A DNA stretch of 64,000 nucleotides from Granulicella aggregans (GTDB taxonomy: Bacteria > Acidobacteriota > Terriglobia > Terriglobales > Acidobacteriaceae), in NCBI RefSeq assembly GCF_025685565.1, contig NZ_JAGSYE010000001.1, forward strand, positions 1,860,001-1,924,000. The letters run 5' to 3'. A program made the translations under genes and the position numbers. This document shows positions 1 to 7,408 of the stretch, one piece after another (position 1 is the stretch's first letter; each line of letters opens with the position of its first letter). A model generated the notes under the pieces. The model had not been told where the DNA came from. It saw nothing but the letters and a program-made list of their open reading frames with translations, and ran no database searches.

Positions 1-558
1 CCCCAGCCCGCCGAGACCCACCACGCCGACCTTCATCCCGGGCCCAACCTTCCAGTGCTTTAGCGGCGAGTACGTCGTAATCCCCGCGCAGAGCAGCGGG
101 GCAACCGCCGCCAGATCCAGCTTGTCGGAGATTGTGAACGTGTACTTCTCATCGCAAACGATGTTGTTCGAGTACCCCCCGAACACCATCTCACCCTCAT
201 ACGTCTTCCCGTTGTACGTCGGGACCATGCCCTTCACGCAGTAGGGCTGCGCCTCGGCCAGGCAGTTCTCGCACACCCGGCAGGAGTCGACCATCACGCC
301 CACGCCCGCAAGATCGCCCACCTTGAACTTCGTCACCTCGGCGCCTACCGCTGTCACATGCCCGACGATCTCGTGCCCTGGAACCATGGGATAGATCGAC
401 CCGCCCCACTCGTCCCTGACCTGGTGAATGTCCGAGTGACAGATACCGCAAAAGTCGATCTCGACGACAACATCCTTCGGCCCCGGCTCCCGGCGCTCAA
501 AGTCAAACGGCACCAATGCCGACTTCGGGTCATGCGCTGCATATCCATGCGACTTCAT
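1..558 (-). CDS. Zinc-dependent alcohol dehydrogenase, N-terminal part (runs off the window)
   Basis: Translating the minus strand from the ATG at 558 gives 186 open codons to the window edge, beginning MKSHGYAAHD. The catalytic zinc motif GICHSD, the GHE motif after VPG, and a four-cysteine structural zinc cluster around SCRVCENC are all visible. The Rossmann start (VGVVGLGGLG) lies at the very edge. This is the medium-chain, YahK/cinnamyl-alcohol-dehydrogenase-like group, which reduces aldehydes with NADPH in the cytoplasm; the true substrate cannot be told. AGGAGAAGAG just upstream of the ATG is a good ribosome binding site. The C-terminal half is outside the window. Confidence 0.9.
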   Translation of the reverse strand, partial: MKSHGYAAHDPKSALVPFDFERREPGPKDVVVEIDFCGICHSDIHQVRDEWGGSIYPMVPGHEIVGHVTAVGAEVTKFKVGDLAGVGVMVDSCRVCENCLAEAQPYCVKGMVPTYNGKTYEGEMVFGGYSNNIVCDEKYTFTISDKLDLAAVAPLLCAGITTYSPLKHWKVGPGMKVGVVGLGGLG

Positions 559-590
559 TGAACTCTTCTCCTCATTACGTTCTAAACCTA

Positions 591-628
591 AACCCTTGTC
601 ATCCTTCGCCGCAGGCGGAGGATCTGCT
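591..628. repeat. Dispersed palindromic repeat, copy 1
   Basis: These 38 bases are identical to 47359-47396, which lies inside the molybdenum subunit gene of the xanthine dehydrogenase operon. The core is an imperfect palindrome (ATCCTTCGCC / GGCGGAGGAT). This copy sits in the 190-base gap upstream of the alcohol dehydrogenase. The rest of that gap holds another small hairpin (about 673-694, CATTGCG / CGCAATG) and no gene. Confidence 0.8.
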
Positions 629-752
629 GTTCGCACTCTTACACGGCATCAAGAAACGTCATCTCGACCGAAGCATTGCGGCTTCATCGCAATGCGCAGT
701 GGAGAGACCCCCGCATTTGCCTGCGCCGCTGTCTCTTCAGATGCGAGACGTT

Positions 753-1790
753 CTATCCCGGCCCAAAGTTGTAATTCACTGTAATTGTAGTGTCGACCGA
801 GCAGGGGACCCCATTCAACAAATACGGCTGATACTTCCACGTCCGCACCGCCACTAACGCCGAGATGGCCTCGGTAGCACTGGGAGCATCCAACACCGTC
901 AGTTGATGAATTCGCCCATCAGTCCCGATGACAGCGTGAAGATGGACCGCTCCCGCAGTACGGCTCTGCTTATCTTCTACAGGAAAGACGGGCACATCTC
1001 CCGATAGCTTCTTGCCCGCGATCACACCGCCAGCCACCTTCGTCGCGCCGCCGCTGACCGGCTTCAACGTGCTGTCCGGATCGAAAAAATGCTCCTCCTC
1101 GATTGAGCCTGCGAGCGTCGCAATATGCCCTTTTGCCACGGCTCGTGCATCCGTGGAGATCAGGACATCCACGGGAACGCCCCGGCCCTGAAACGTCCCG
1201 ATGCTGTTTCGCGCCACGTTCTTCGAGCCATACCGAAACGTATCGCGAAGCCGGTCCTTGTCCTGGTCGAGGCAGTAGGTCGGAAACAACCCCAGCGGAG
1301 GATAGGCGACATGCTTGATCGGGTGGTCCATCATGATGCAGTCGAGTTTCACTTTGCCAAAGCTCTCGACGCGCAGATCCGGCACGGCATCCTTCATCTC
1401 GTCCTCTGCCAGCGGATGCACGACCTCATCCCGCAGCCGTTCGAGTAGATAAGGGGCCGAAGGCTGGCCCTCAGTCCAGTAAATCTCTCCACCCCGCCGA
1501 AGCCTGGTTGCATTGTAGGAAGGCGACGTGTAGATCAGTTTGTCATTCTCAGGAGACCACCACTCTTCGATCGTCCCCTCTTCCGCGGTCGCGCCCTTCT
1601 TATCCAGCAGTTGAAAGGTTATCTTCAGATGCCAGGGCTTCAACGCCGGATCATCGATCGAGCTACTATTGGCCGCATCGTGCAGCCGCTTCGCCAGCGC
1701 CGCCGGATCAGCCGCAAACGCCGAGCTCGAAACAGCAACGAAACCCGCGGCAACCAGCCACTTCCAAAGGCAGTTCTTCTTCACTCTCAC
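753..1790 (-). CDS. Secreted protein with C-terminal TonB-like domain
   Basis: 345 residues. The N-terminus is a signal peptide (KKN followed by a hydrophobic stretch ending SSSAFAAD). The middle (about 40-230) is unrecognised. The last 80 residues resemble the TonB/TolA C-terminal fold: a variable segment leading to AVHLHAVIGTDGRI, then VRTWKYQPYLLNGVP and a final TVNYNF strand. Such proteins are usually exported and may contact TonB-dependent receptors, but no N-terminal anchor beyond the signal peptide is seen, so a transducer role is uncertain. The start is GTG; AGGAG lies 8 bases upstream, which favours it over a second GTG two codons later. Confidence 0.75.
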   Translation of the reverse strand: MRVKKNCLWKWLVAAGFVAVSSSAFAADPAALAKRLHDAANSSSIDDPALKPWHLKITFQLLDKKGATAEEGTIEEWWSPENDKLIYTSPSYNATRLRRGGEIYWTEGQPSAPYLLERLRDEVVHPLAEDEMKDAVPDLRVESFGKVKLDCIMMDHPIKHVAYPPLGLFPTYCLDQDKDRLRDTFRYGSKNVARNSIGTFQGRGVPVDVLISTDARAVAKGHIATLAGSIEEEHFFDPDSTLKPVSGGATKVAGGVIAGKKLSGDVPVFPVEDKQSRTAGAVHLHAVIGTDGRIHQLTVLDAPSATEAISALVAVRTWKYQPYLLNGVPCSVDTTITVNYNFGPG

Positions 1791-1856
1791 CCACTACGCT
1801 CCTAATGTCGTCCCTCTGAGTGAAACGAAGAGACCACGCATCTGCCTTTGCACGCC

Positions 1857-1901
1857 GTGCCCCACTCAATCGCAGCTTCATCGCGAATGAGTGGGACAGC
1901 C
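1857..1901. repeat. Intergenic hairpin repeat, family B, copy 1
   Basis: A 45-base element with arms CCCACTCA and TGAGTGGG. It closely matches 4337-4381, and a shorter inverted relative lies at 50051-50081. It occupies the gap between apt and the TonB-domain gene. It has no poly-T tail, so it looks like a mobile or REP-like repeat more than a simple terminator. Confidence 0.6.
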
Positions 1902-1928
1902 ACGACTTTCTAAGTCAGGCCAACGACC

Positions 1929-2474
1929 CTACTCGTCATAGTGCAGCAAGCTGAACACGTCATACTCCTTGAACTTCGCCGCACCCTGCAGGAAGTCCAG
2001 CTCAATCGCAAACCCAAGCCCGACAACCTCGCCGCCCAGCTGCCGCACCAGCTTCACGGTGGCTTCCATCGTGCCTCCGGTGGCCAGCAGGTCGTCGACG
2101 ATCACCACCCGCTGCCCGGGCTCAATCGCATCGAGATGTATCTCCAGCGAATCCGTCCCATACTCCAGGTCATAGGTCACCTTCGCCGTGGGAGCGGGCA
2201 GCTTCTTAGGCTTGCGCACGGGCACAAAACCAGCATTCAGCCGATAAGCGAGCGCCGGTCCAAAGATGAACCCACGCGCCTCGATACCCAGTACAAGGTC
2301 CACTTCCTTGCCAATGTAGTAAGCCGCAAACGCGTCGATCAACTGCGCGAACCCGGTCTTGTCCTTCAGCAGCGTCGTAATGTCGTAGAACAGAATCCCC
2401 GGCTTGGGGAAATCGGGAACGGTGCGAACCAGTTCCTTCAGCGGTTCGCAGTTGATCTTCTCTTTCAACACCAT
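1929..2474 (-). CDS. apt: Adenine phosphoribosyltransferase
   Basis: 181 residues, the usual family length. It converts adenine and PRPP to AMP in purine salvage. The 13-residue PRPP-binding motif [13 protein letters not shown] is at 123-135, and the N-terminal segment [13 protein letters not shown] is typical of Apt. The start ATG at 2474 directly follows the stop of the acylphosphatase gene (2475), so the two are almost certainly cotranscribed. The sequence is intact with no odd features. Confidence 0.97.
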   Translation of the reverse strand: MVLKEKINCEPLKELVRTVPDFPKPGILFYDITTLLKDKTGFAQLIDAFAAYYIGKEVDLVLGIEARGFIFGPALAYRLNAGFVPVRKPKKLPAPTAKVTYDLEYGTDSLEIHLDAIEPGQRVVIVDDLLATGGTMEATVKLVRQLGGEVVGLGFAIELDFLQGAAKFKEYDVFSLLHYDE

Positions 2475-2756
2475 CTACCAGGCTCCTTCAATCTCAAATG
2501 GCCCCAGAGCCTCGCCTTCGCTCTCGGCCAGTTCATGTTCGATGACGGCATCGACGCGGCTGCCGCGCGAGCCCTTCTTCACCGCCGCCCGCAACTCCGC
2601 AAGCTCGGCCTCTGTCCCCATAGCGACAATCTCGACATGCCCCTCGGGAACATTCCGCACCCATCCGCGCAGCCCAATCTCCGCCGCCTCGCGATGGACG
2701 TACCAGCGGAAGCCGACGCCCTGAACGCGGCCTCTAACAAGAAAGTGAATCACCAT
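2475..2756 (-). CDS. acyP: Acylphosphatase
   Basis: 93 residues, the normal size. It hydrolyses acyl phosphates such as 1,3-bisphosphoglycerate or acetyl phosphate. The signature GRVQGVGFRW is at 9-18 with the phosphate-binding arginine R17, and the catalytic asparagine is N35 in GWVRNVPEG. The stop abuts the apt start and the upstream hypothetical gene ends 3 bases before its ATG, so these form one operon with the HEPN pair upstream. Confidence 0.95.
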   Translation of the reverse strand: MVIHFLVRGRVQGVGFRWYVHREAAEIGLRGWVRNVPEGHVEIVAMGTEAELAELRAAVKKGSRGSRVDAVIEHELAESEGEALGPFEIEGAW

Positions 2757-2759
2757 AGG

Positions 2760-3137
2760 CTACGCGATCCGGTACACGTAGGCGGCCTCGATAAAGCGCC
2801 CGCCAATCATCTGCCCGCCGAGCCGCATTCCTTGCACGTTGGCAGTTTTTCCAAATATCTTGTGAAGCTCTCTGATAAAGGAATCTTTCGTCGTGAACAA
2901 CATCAAAGGAGGCAGCAGGTGCGTAAAACGCCCCTGCAGAATCCCATAAATCTTCTCCGTGGCATCGAGTCGATTCATGGCATCAAGAGAAGGAGACGAA
3001 AGCACGAGCCGCCAGTCGCCGTACTCGGGAAACACGGCCAAAAGTGCCGTGATGCGCTTCAGGCCACCAGCGTCGAGCGCCGCCAGAACTTCGTTGCCCA
3101 CGTTGATGTCGGGACCTACCAGCGTTGCTTGATCCAT
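2760..3137 (-). CDS. Hypothetical protein overlapping the HEPN gene
   Basis: 125 residues, no signal peptide or membrane segment. I do not recognise a named domain. It begins MDQATLVGPDINVGNEVLAALD, includes a central WRLVLSSPSLD strand and ends in a beta-rich stretch. Small proteins with this kind of opening and a WRLV segment are, from memory, often seen beside HEPN genes. Its start overlaps the end of the HEPN gene by 22 bases, so the two are translationally linked. A partner or neutralising role for the HEPN protein is inference from the overlap only. Confidence 0.7.
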   Translation of the reverse strand: MDQATLVGPDINVGNEVLAALDAGGLKRITALLAVFPEYGDWRLVLSSPSLDAMNRLDATEKIYGILQGRFTHLLPPLMLFTTKDSFIRELHKIFGKTANVQGMRLGGQMIGGRFIEAAYVYRIA

Positions 3138-3529
3138 GGCAGCACTCCATCTCTCCGGCGTTCGATCGCCCGTATCAGGGTCTCCGCTTGATCTCTAGAC
3201 CAAATGGCATAGCGGCTCTCTTCCGTCCATCGGCGCACTTCGTTCCAACTAGCCTCAAGCTTCAGATTCGCCTTCATCTCCTTGTCCAACTCGGCTTTCA
3301 TCAACGCCAGATCGATAAGCTCAACAAGGCTATGAGTGAAGACCTTCCTTGAACTGATCCTATCGGGAAAGTCGTGCCGCCTAACCGCTTTTGCAAAGCA
3401 TGCCTTCAATGCACATTCGATGGCATAACCGGCGAGGTAATAAGCTCCGCTAAATTCGCCAGCTTTCAGCAAAACCTTCGCCTCACGAATCCTTGCGTTG
3501 GACAATCTCTGGAGGTCGGTCCGATTCAT
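3116..3529 (-). CDS. HEPN domain protein
   Basis: 137 residues, all helical in appearance. The segment AGEFSGAYYLAGYAIECALKA (about 23-43) is characteristic of HEPN proteins. A candidate Rx4-6H RNase motif is present as RKVFTH (R61 to H66), the signature of catalytically active HEPN toxins. HEPN proteins often form toxin-antitoxin pairs with a nucleotidyltransferase (MNT); no MNT gene is here, and the overlapping downstream gene is of another type. It could be an RNase toxin or a nucleotide-binding accessory protein. A 13-base gap separates it from efp downstream on the same coordinate axis. Confidence 0.82.
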   Translation of the reverse strand: MNRTDLQRLSNARIREAKVLLKAGEFSGAYYLAGYAIECALKACFAKAVRRHDFPDRISSRKVFTHSLVELIDLALMKAELDKEMKANLKLEASWNEVRRWTEESRYAIWSRDQAETLIRAIERRRDGVLPWIKQRW

Positions 3530-3542
3530 GCACCAAAGACTA

Positions 3543-4100
3543 CTACGCCCGGCTCATATACGAGCCTTCCGCCGTATCCACGCGAATCTTCTCGCCTTCA
3601 TTGATGAACGGCGGCACCTGCACCACAAGGCCCGTCTCCATCTTCGCCGGCTTGGTCACGGAAGACGCCGTCGCCGACCGGATCCCCGGCTCGGTCTCCA
3701 TTACCGTCATCTCAACGTGTGTCGGCAGTTCGATACCCACCGCCTTGCCATCATGGAAGCTCACGCTGATCGACAGGTTCGGCGTCAGGAACTCCACTGC
3801 GTCGCCCAGCGTCTCGCGCTTCAGCATCGTCTGCTCGAAGCTCTCGTCCATGAAGTAGTAGTCTTCGCCGTCGTTGTAGAGGAACTCCATCTTGACCTCG
3901 TCGACGTAAACGCGCTCGATCGGGTCGGGCGAACGAAAGCGCTCCACGAACATCGCTCCCGTGCGCACATTCTTCAGCTTCGCCTGGATGAACGCCCGCA
4001 GGTTGCCGGGCGTCCGGTGCTCCACCGAGAAGACCATGTGGAGGTCGTTGTTGTACTTGATAATCATGCCCGGGCGCATCTGCGTTGCGGGAATCGACAT
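3543..4100 (-). CDS. efp: Translation elongation factor P
   Basis: 185 residues with the three beta-barrel domains of EF-P. It relieves ribosome stalling at polyproline stretches. The N-terminal KOW-like domain includes the loop RTPGNLRAF; the tip residue that is lysine in E. coli (PGKGQAF) aligns with N33. The C-terminal OB domain ends GEKIRVDTAEGSYMSRA, typical of EF-P rather than YeiP. No epmA, epmB or earP gene is in the window. The upstream 294 bases (4101-4394) carry its promoter region and two repeat hairpins. Confidence 0.96.
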   Translation of the reverse strand: MSIPATQMRPGMIIKYNNDLHMVFSVEHRTPGNLRAFIQAKLKNVRTGAMFVERFRSPDPIERVYVDEVKMEFLYNDGEDYYFMDESFEQTMLKRETLGDAVEFLTPNLSISVSFHDGKAVGIELPTHVEMTVMETEPGIRSATASSVTKPAKMETGLVVQVPPFINEGEKIRVDTAEGSYMSRA

Positions 4101-4272
4101 GGTGAAGGTACTCCTGATCTTGTGTATTTGTGGCGGCGGGCAGGTACTCGACAGCGCTCCAGTCGATCGCGCCAGAGCTCGATTTCAGCTCACGAACAGC
4201 ACTCCAGCAACAAGCCCGCAACCTTACGATTGTAGCTCAACCGCTGCTGCCCGCTCCCCACAAGGCGGGTGC

Positions 4273-4298
4273 CCCACATCTCGATTCTGAGATGTGGG
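4273..4298. repeat. Intergenic hairpin, perfect 10-bp stem
   Basis: Arms CCCACATCTC and GAGATGTGGG enclose a 6-base loop. It is embedded in a GTGCCCCA-type context like the family B repeats nearby. There is no T-run on either side, so a terminator is unlikely. It lies upstream of efp. Confidence 0.6.
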
Positions 4299-4336
4299 CT
4301 TCACCACGCCACGTCCACATCGAGGGCTCATACTCT

Positions 4337-4381
4337 GTGCCCCATTCATTTGCAGTCTCATCGCGAATGAGTGGGACTGCC
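4337..4381. repeat. Intergenic hairpin repeat, family B, copy 2
   Basis: Matches 1857-1901 over its whole 45 bases with scattered changes. The shared core CATCGCGAATGAGTGGGAC is identical. Arms CCCATTCATT and GAATGAGTGGG can pair with G-U allowance. It is 14 bases beyond the stop of the 4395-5450 gene. Confidence 0.6.
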
Positions 4382-4394
4382 CAGGAGCCTCGCT

Positions 4395-5450
4395 CTATCC
4401 GCCTCCAAACACCCGCTTGAAGAACCGCCCTATCCCGCCGAAGAACCCTGTCGACCTCTGCGCAGGCTTTGGCTTGGTATCCACCTTCGCAGCCTCTTTA
4501 GGATTCTCGTCTGCCGGCACGGGAGGCGGAGTCGGATTGTCTGCCTTGTACACCAGTGTCGTCGCCACCTGCGTATGAACCACCCCGGGCTCAGCCTGCG
4601 GCGGCGGTGGTGGTGGGGCAAGTCCCTGGCTCACTGCGGCAGGGAAGGGGTACTGCGCAGCAGGCTGTGGTGGCGTAGGTGTCTTCGTCCCCGGCAGCAA
4701 CGAGAGATCCGGAGCTGCCTCGATTGTCTTCACCGGCTGGTCCGGGCAGCCGCAGGGCGAACTCTCGTTGTCCACCACCTCATGCAGATTGCCGTGCTCG
4801 AACAACACATGCTGTCCCGGAAGCACCCGGTAGTTGTCGTTGCCAAAGAGGCTGCCAATCTCCAACGTCGGGTGTTGCCCCATTCCCGCAACCCGGTTTT
4901 CGATACAGGTGTCCCCATTGTTCGCGACACGTACGCGCAGATCCAGTGGCCCGTCTTCGGAGAAACTCACCCGCAGATCCGGCGTCATCATTACGTCGCT
5001 CATCAGCACGCTGGTATGCAGCTCGGCCGCGCCACGATCCAGCGACACCATCAGCGGAAACCGTGTGGGGGCAACCGACGCGGCTGTTGCATCCGCCGTC
5101 GCCGGTTTACTGTCTGCAGATCCCGCAGGTCCAATCTCCTGCTTCGGCGGGGCCGAAACCACTGGATTCCCCGCCGTCAGATGAACTCCGCTGGTCGAAC
5201 AAACCTTCACCGACCCGCCCCGGAACAACTCCACGTAAGCCGGATGGTCCTTCGCCGTCACCGTCACGTTGCCAAGCAGTACCGACCGCTGGTTATCGGT
5301 CGCCGTGGTTCCAGCAACGACTGCGTCCACCGTCGCCACGCTTCCGATCGGCATCTGAGCCCCGGCCTGCGGCGCTCCAGCGGCAAGAGCGAACGCCCCC
5401 GCCGCCATCCCTGTCCCTACAGCTCGCCGTGCCCCACGCCCAGCCTTCAT
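4395..5450 (-). CDS. Secreted proline-rich hypothetical protein
   Basis: 351 residues. The N-terminus is an export signal (RRAV followed by an Ala/Gly-rich hydrophobic run ending in AGAQ). A beta-rich middle ([23 protein letters not shown], then [22 protein letters not shown]) resembles FecR-like or other surface domains weakly; I would not assign it. Residues 250-350 are rich in Pro, with a PPPPPP run, and the end is [16 protein letters not shown], a basic amphipathic tail. The start ATG overlaps the trpG stop by four bases (ATGA), so it is translated from the trpG transcript although no tryptophan role is evident. Confidence 0.75.
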   Translation of the reverse strand: MKAGRGARRAVGTGMAAGAFALAAGAPQAGAQMPIGSVATVDAVVAGTTATDNQRSVLLGNVTVTAKDHPAYVELFRGGSVKVCSTSGVHLTAGNPVVSAPPKQEIGPAGSADSKPATADATAASVAPTRFPLMVSLDRGAAELHTSVLMSDVMMTPDLRVSFSEDGPLDLRVRVANNGDTCIENRVAGMGQHPTLEIGSLFGNDNYRVLPGQHVLFEHGNLHEVVDNESSPCGCPDQPVKTIEAAPDLSLLPGTKTPTPPQPAAQYPFPAAVSQGLAPPPPPPQAEPGVVHTQVATTLVYKADNPTPPPVPADENPKEAAKVDTKPKPAQRSTGFFGGIGRFFKRVFGGG

Positions 5451-6046
5451 TGCATCCTCAGGAAGTTCTCGATGATCTGCTTGCCATGCACCGTCAACAC
5501 GCTCTCGGGATGGAACTGCACGCCCTCGATCGGCAGCTCGCGATGTCTGAGCCCCATAATCGTGCCGGGCTCATCGGCGTCCGTCGTCACCGCCCGCGCC
5601 GAGACCTCCAGCACCTCCGGCAGGTCCTTGTCCTCGACGATCAGCGAGTGATACCGGGTGCAGGTCATCGCCGAAGGTATCCCGGCGAAGATCGTCTTTC
5701 CGTCGTGCTCGACCTCGCTGGTCTTGCCGTGCATCAGCTTCTGCGCGCGGATCACATTGCCGCCAAACGCCGCCCCGATCGCCTGATGCCCAAGGCATAC
5801 CCCCAGAATTGGCACCCGGCGCGGAGCATCCGGCCGCGCAAAGTGCTTGATCAGGTCCATGCTGATGCCCGCATCCTGCGGCGTACACGGCCCGGGCGAG
5901 ATCAGGATCCGCTCGGGATTCAGCGCTTCGACTTCCTCGGGCGTCAGTTCGTCGTTGCGCCGGATCACCATCTCCGCGCCAAGCTCGCCCATGTACTGGA
6001 CCAGGTTGTAGGTGAAGGAGTCGTAGTTGTCGAGAACGAAGATCAT
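5447..6046 (-). CDS. trpG: Anthranilate / aminodeoxychorismate synthase glutaminase subunit
   Basis: 199 residues, a complete class I glutamine amidotransferase. It supplies ammonia from glutamine to TrpE (or PabB). The nucleophile C84 is in GVCLGHQ, with H179 and E181 in QFHPES completing the triad. The N-terminal [12 protein letters not shown] is typical of TrpG/PabA. It overlaps its upstream and downstream neighbours by four bases each. trpE lies 2.5 kb upstream on the same strand, separated by accessory genes, so the usual trpEG pair is split. A dual role in folate synthesis is possible because no pabA is visible. Confidence 0.95.
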   Translation of the reverse strand: MIFVLDNYDSFTYNLVQYMGELGAEMVIRRNDELTPEEVEALNPERILISPGPCTPQDAGISMDLIKHFARPDAPRRVPILGVCLGHQAIGAAFGGNVIRAQKLMHGKTSEVEHDGKTIFAGIPSAMTCTRYHSLIVEDKDLPEVLEVSARAVTTDADEPGTIMGLRHRELPIEGVQFHPESVLTVHGKQIIENFLRMQ

Positions 6047-6542
6047 GGAATGCCTGTCTTTCTACGAATTGCGTCCTCACTCAGAAACCGCTGAAGTATC
6101 TCTTCATCCACACGGAAGCTTGTAGTACGCAATTTTATGAATGCTTCTTCTAGCGAGATCTCATCGATCTCTGCCGCGTCCGCCAAAACCCGCAGGGTTG
6201 AGATCGTTGCCACAGAATACATTGCGGCCACCCCTCTTGCCGCACGGTCGTCCGTCAATACAACCGCCGGTGCCATTTCAATCGCGAGCAGAATGGCCTC
6301 ACGCTCGCCCCGGCCAAGAACCTCAATGTCTTTTGGAATGGGTCTGGCACCCAGTGGCGAAACGCGAACCCAGGCCGGAAGGTTTGTCGCAAAGTCCCGG
6401 ACGGGCCCGGGAGCCCTGACATCCAGCAGTTCCGTGAGCACCCCTGGGGAAGAACGATCTCCGAATAAAGTATGGGCAAAAGACCGATCGCGCCGATCAA
6501 CGTGAGGTAGTTGATCATTGTCGTATCCGCTATAACGATCAT
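6043..6542 (-). pseudogene. PIN-like toxin (DUF3368 type), frameshifted
   Basis: The ATG at 6542 opens a frame reading MIVIADTTMINYLTLIGAIG and continuing to IVLPQG, the expected start of a DUF3368 PIN protein with the first acidic residue D6. From about 6440 the homologous sequence continues in another frame: VLTELLDV, then VLGRGEREAILLA and VVLTDDRAARGVA (the later acidic cluster). The switch falls at 6441-6449 in a CCCC...GGGG stretch; one added G would restore the frame. The start overlaps the antitoxin stop, and the stop overlaps the trpG start, each by ATGA. A sequencing indel or programmed shift cannot be excluded. Confidence 0.8.
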
Positions 6543-6825
6543 CCTTGTAGTTGTGCCGCCCGGCTTTCGCGCAGTGCCTGGCTCACCAGGCGCTCCTGTT
6601 CCAGCTCCTCGGGCGTGTACTCGATCCACACCTGCCGCGCCTTCAGAAAGCCGTCCAGCTCATAGCGCGTTGGGATGTCGAGCGCCTCCATCAACTGCCG
6701 CCCGGAGATGCGTTCCTCGCGGTACGCCTGCACCAGCGCGTCTTCCATCACCGCCCGCGCTGCGTCCTTGCCTGGGGGTAGGTACTGGCCGCAAGGCTGT
6801 CCGGAATGTCTATGGTGATCTGCAC
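6539..6825 (-). pseudogene. UPF0175-type antitoxin, frameshifted
   Basis: A GTG at 6825 opens VQITIDIPDSLAA, the usual beginning of the UPF0175 antitoxin family, but this frame stops after about 25 residues. The rest of the protein (YLPPGKDAARAVMEDALVQ, ISGRQLMEALDIPTRYELDGF) is in the adjacent frame down to 6539. One base missing at about 6786-6790 explains it. The family's usual partner is the DUF3368 PIN toxin, which is the next gene here and is also broken. Confidence 0.78.
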
Positions 6826-6897
6826 AGTCAAAGAATACACCCGCCTGCATCTCGACTGGACAGCTCAGTTGCCCCGCGCCCGCTCGATCGCGCCATC

Positions 6898-6926
6898 TTG
6901 ACAGTCGTCACACAAGTTGATATTAT
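6898..6926 (+). promoter_or_regulatory. Near-consensus sigma-70 promoter
   Basis: TTGACA at 6898-6903, a 17-base spacer and TATTAT at 6921-6926. It stands 55 bases upstream of the repeat-protein gene, whose AGGAGG ribosome binding site is at about 6970. This is one of the strongest-looking promoters in the window. Confidence 0.75.
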
Positions 6927-6980
6927 TGATTTAATGGGTTTTTTATAGACTTCAACAGTGTCCGCCTCAGGAGGAGTGTT

Positions 6981-7265
6981 ATGAAGCATAAGATTCTATT
7001 CGGCATCGCGCTCGCTTGCGCCTTGATCGGCACCTCAAGGCTCACCACACAAACCCAGCTTGTCAAGGGAAGCCCCGACTCGGCGAAGGACTCACTGTCC
7101 AAGCCACCCGAATCAGCGAAGGAGGACCTGTCCAAGGGTGACTCCAACGCGAAGGAGTCGTTGTCCAAGCAAACTTCAGATGCGAAGGAATCCCTGTCTA
7201 AGGGAACTTCAGATGCGAAGGAATCCCTATCTAAGGGAAACAGCGACGGTTTTGGCATTCTCTAA
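6981..7265 (+). CDS. Small exported protein of five 11-residue repeats (LEA-like)
   Basis: 94 residues. A signal peptide covers about 1-24 (MKHKILFGIALACALIG). Residues 31-85 are five gapless 11-mers of the form xxSxAKxSLSK (SPDSAKDSLSK to GTSDAKESLSK), followed by a short GNSDGFGIL tail. Hydrophilic Lys/Glu/Ser/Ala 11-mers are typical of late-embryogenesis-abundant-like, intrinsically disordered proteins linked to desiccation tolerance, though the match is to the pattern only. It has a strong promoter and AGGAGG. The reverse strand is also open across the repeats; that is a shadow. Confidence 0.75.
   Translation: MKHKILFGIALACALIGTSRLTTQTQLVKGSPDSAKDSLSKPPESAKEDLSKGDSNAKESLSKQTSDAKESLSKGTSDAKESLSKGNSDGFGIL
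7071..7235 (+). repeat. Five tandem 33-bp coding repeats
   Basis: Each unit encodes one 11-residue repeat. The last two units (7170-7235) are nearly identical at DNA level, differing mainly by a silent G/A, whereas the first units are diverged. This suggests a recent duplication at the 3' end. Confidence 0.8.
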
Positions 7266-7303
7266 GTCAAGTCCTACAACCCTTCGCTTTCTGTATACGG
7301 ACT

Positions 7304-7344
7304 GGCTGAGATCACACTCGAATGGCAAGACGAGGATCTCAGCC
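7304..7344. terminator. Stem-loop after the repeat-protein gene
   Basis: GGCTGAGATC (7304-7313) pairs perfectly with GATCTCAGCC (7335-7344) across a 21-base loop. It lies 39 bases after the stop of the repeat-protein gene. The following ATATTTG is weakly T-rich, so it is a possible terminator or an RNA-stabilising hairpin. Confidence 0.45.
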
Positions 7345-7408
7345 ATATTTGCGTCTACGGTACCCAACGAACGATTGACCCTGACCGCAAACGGATTTTT
7401 CTGAGTCA

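Noticed and set aside
6923..7258. Minus-strand open frame with repeats opposite the 11-mer protein
   Set aside because: It mirrors the 33-bp coding repeats and lacks a promoter, ribosome binding site and signal sequence.
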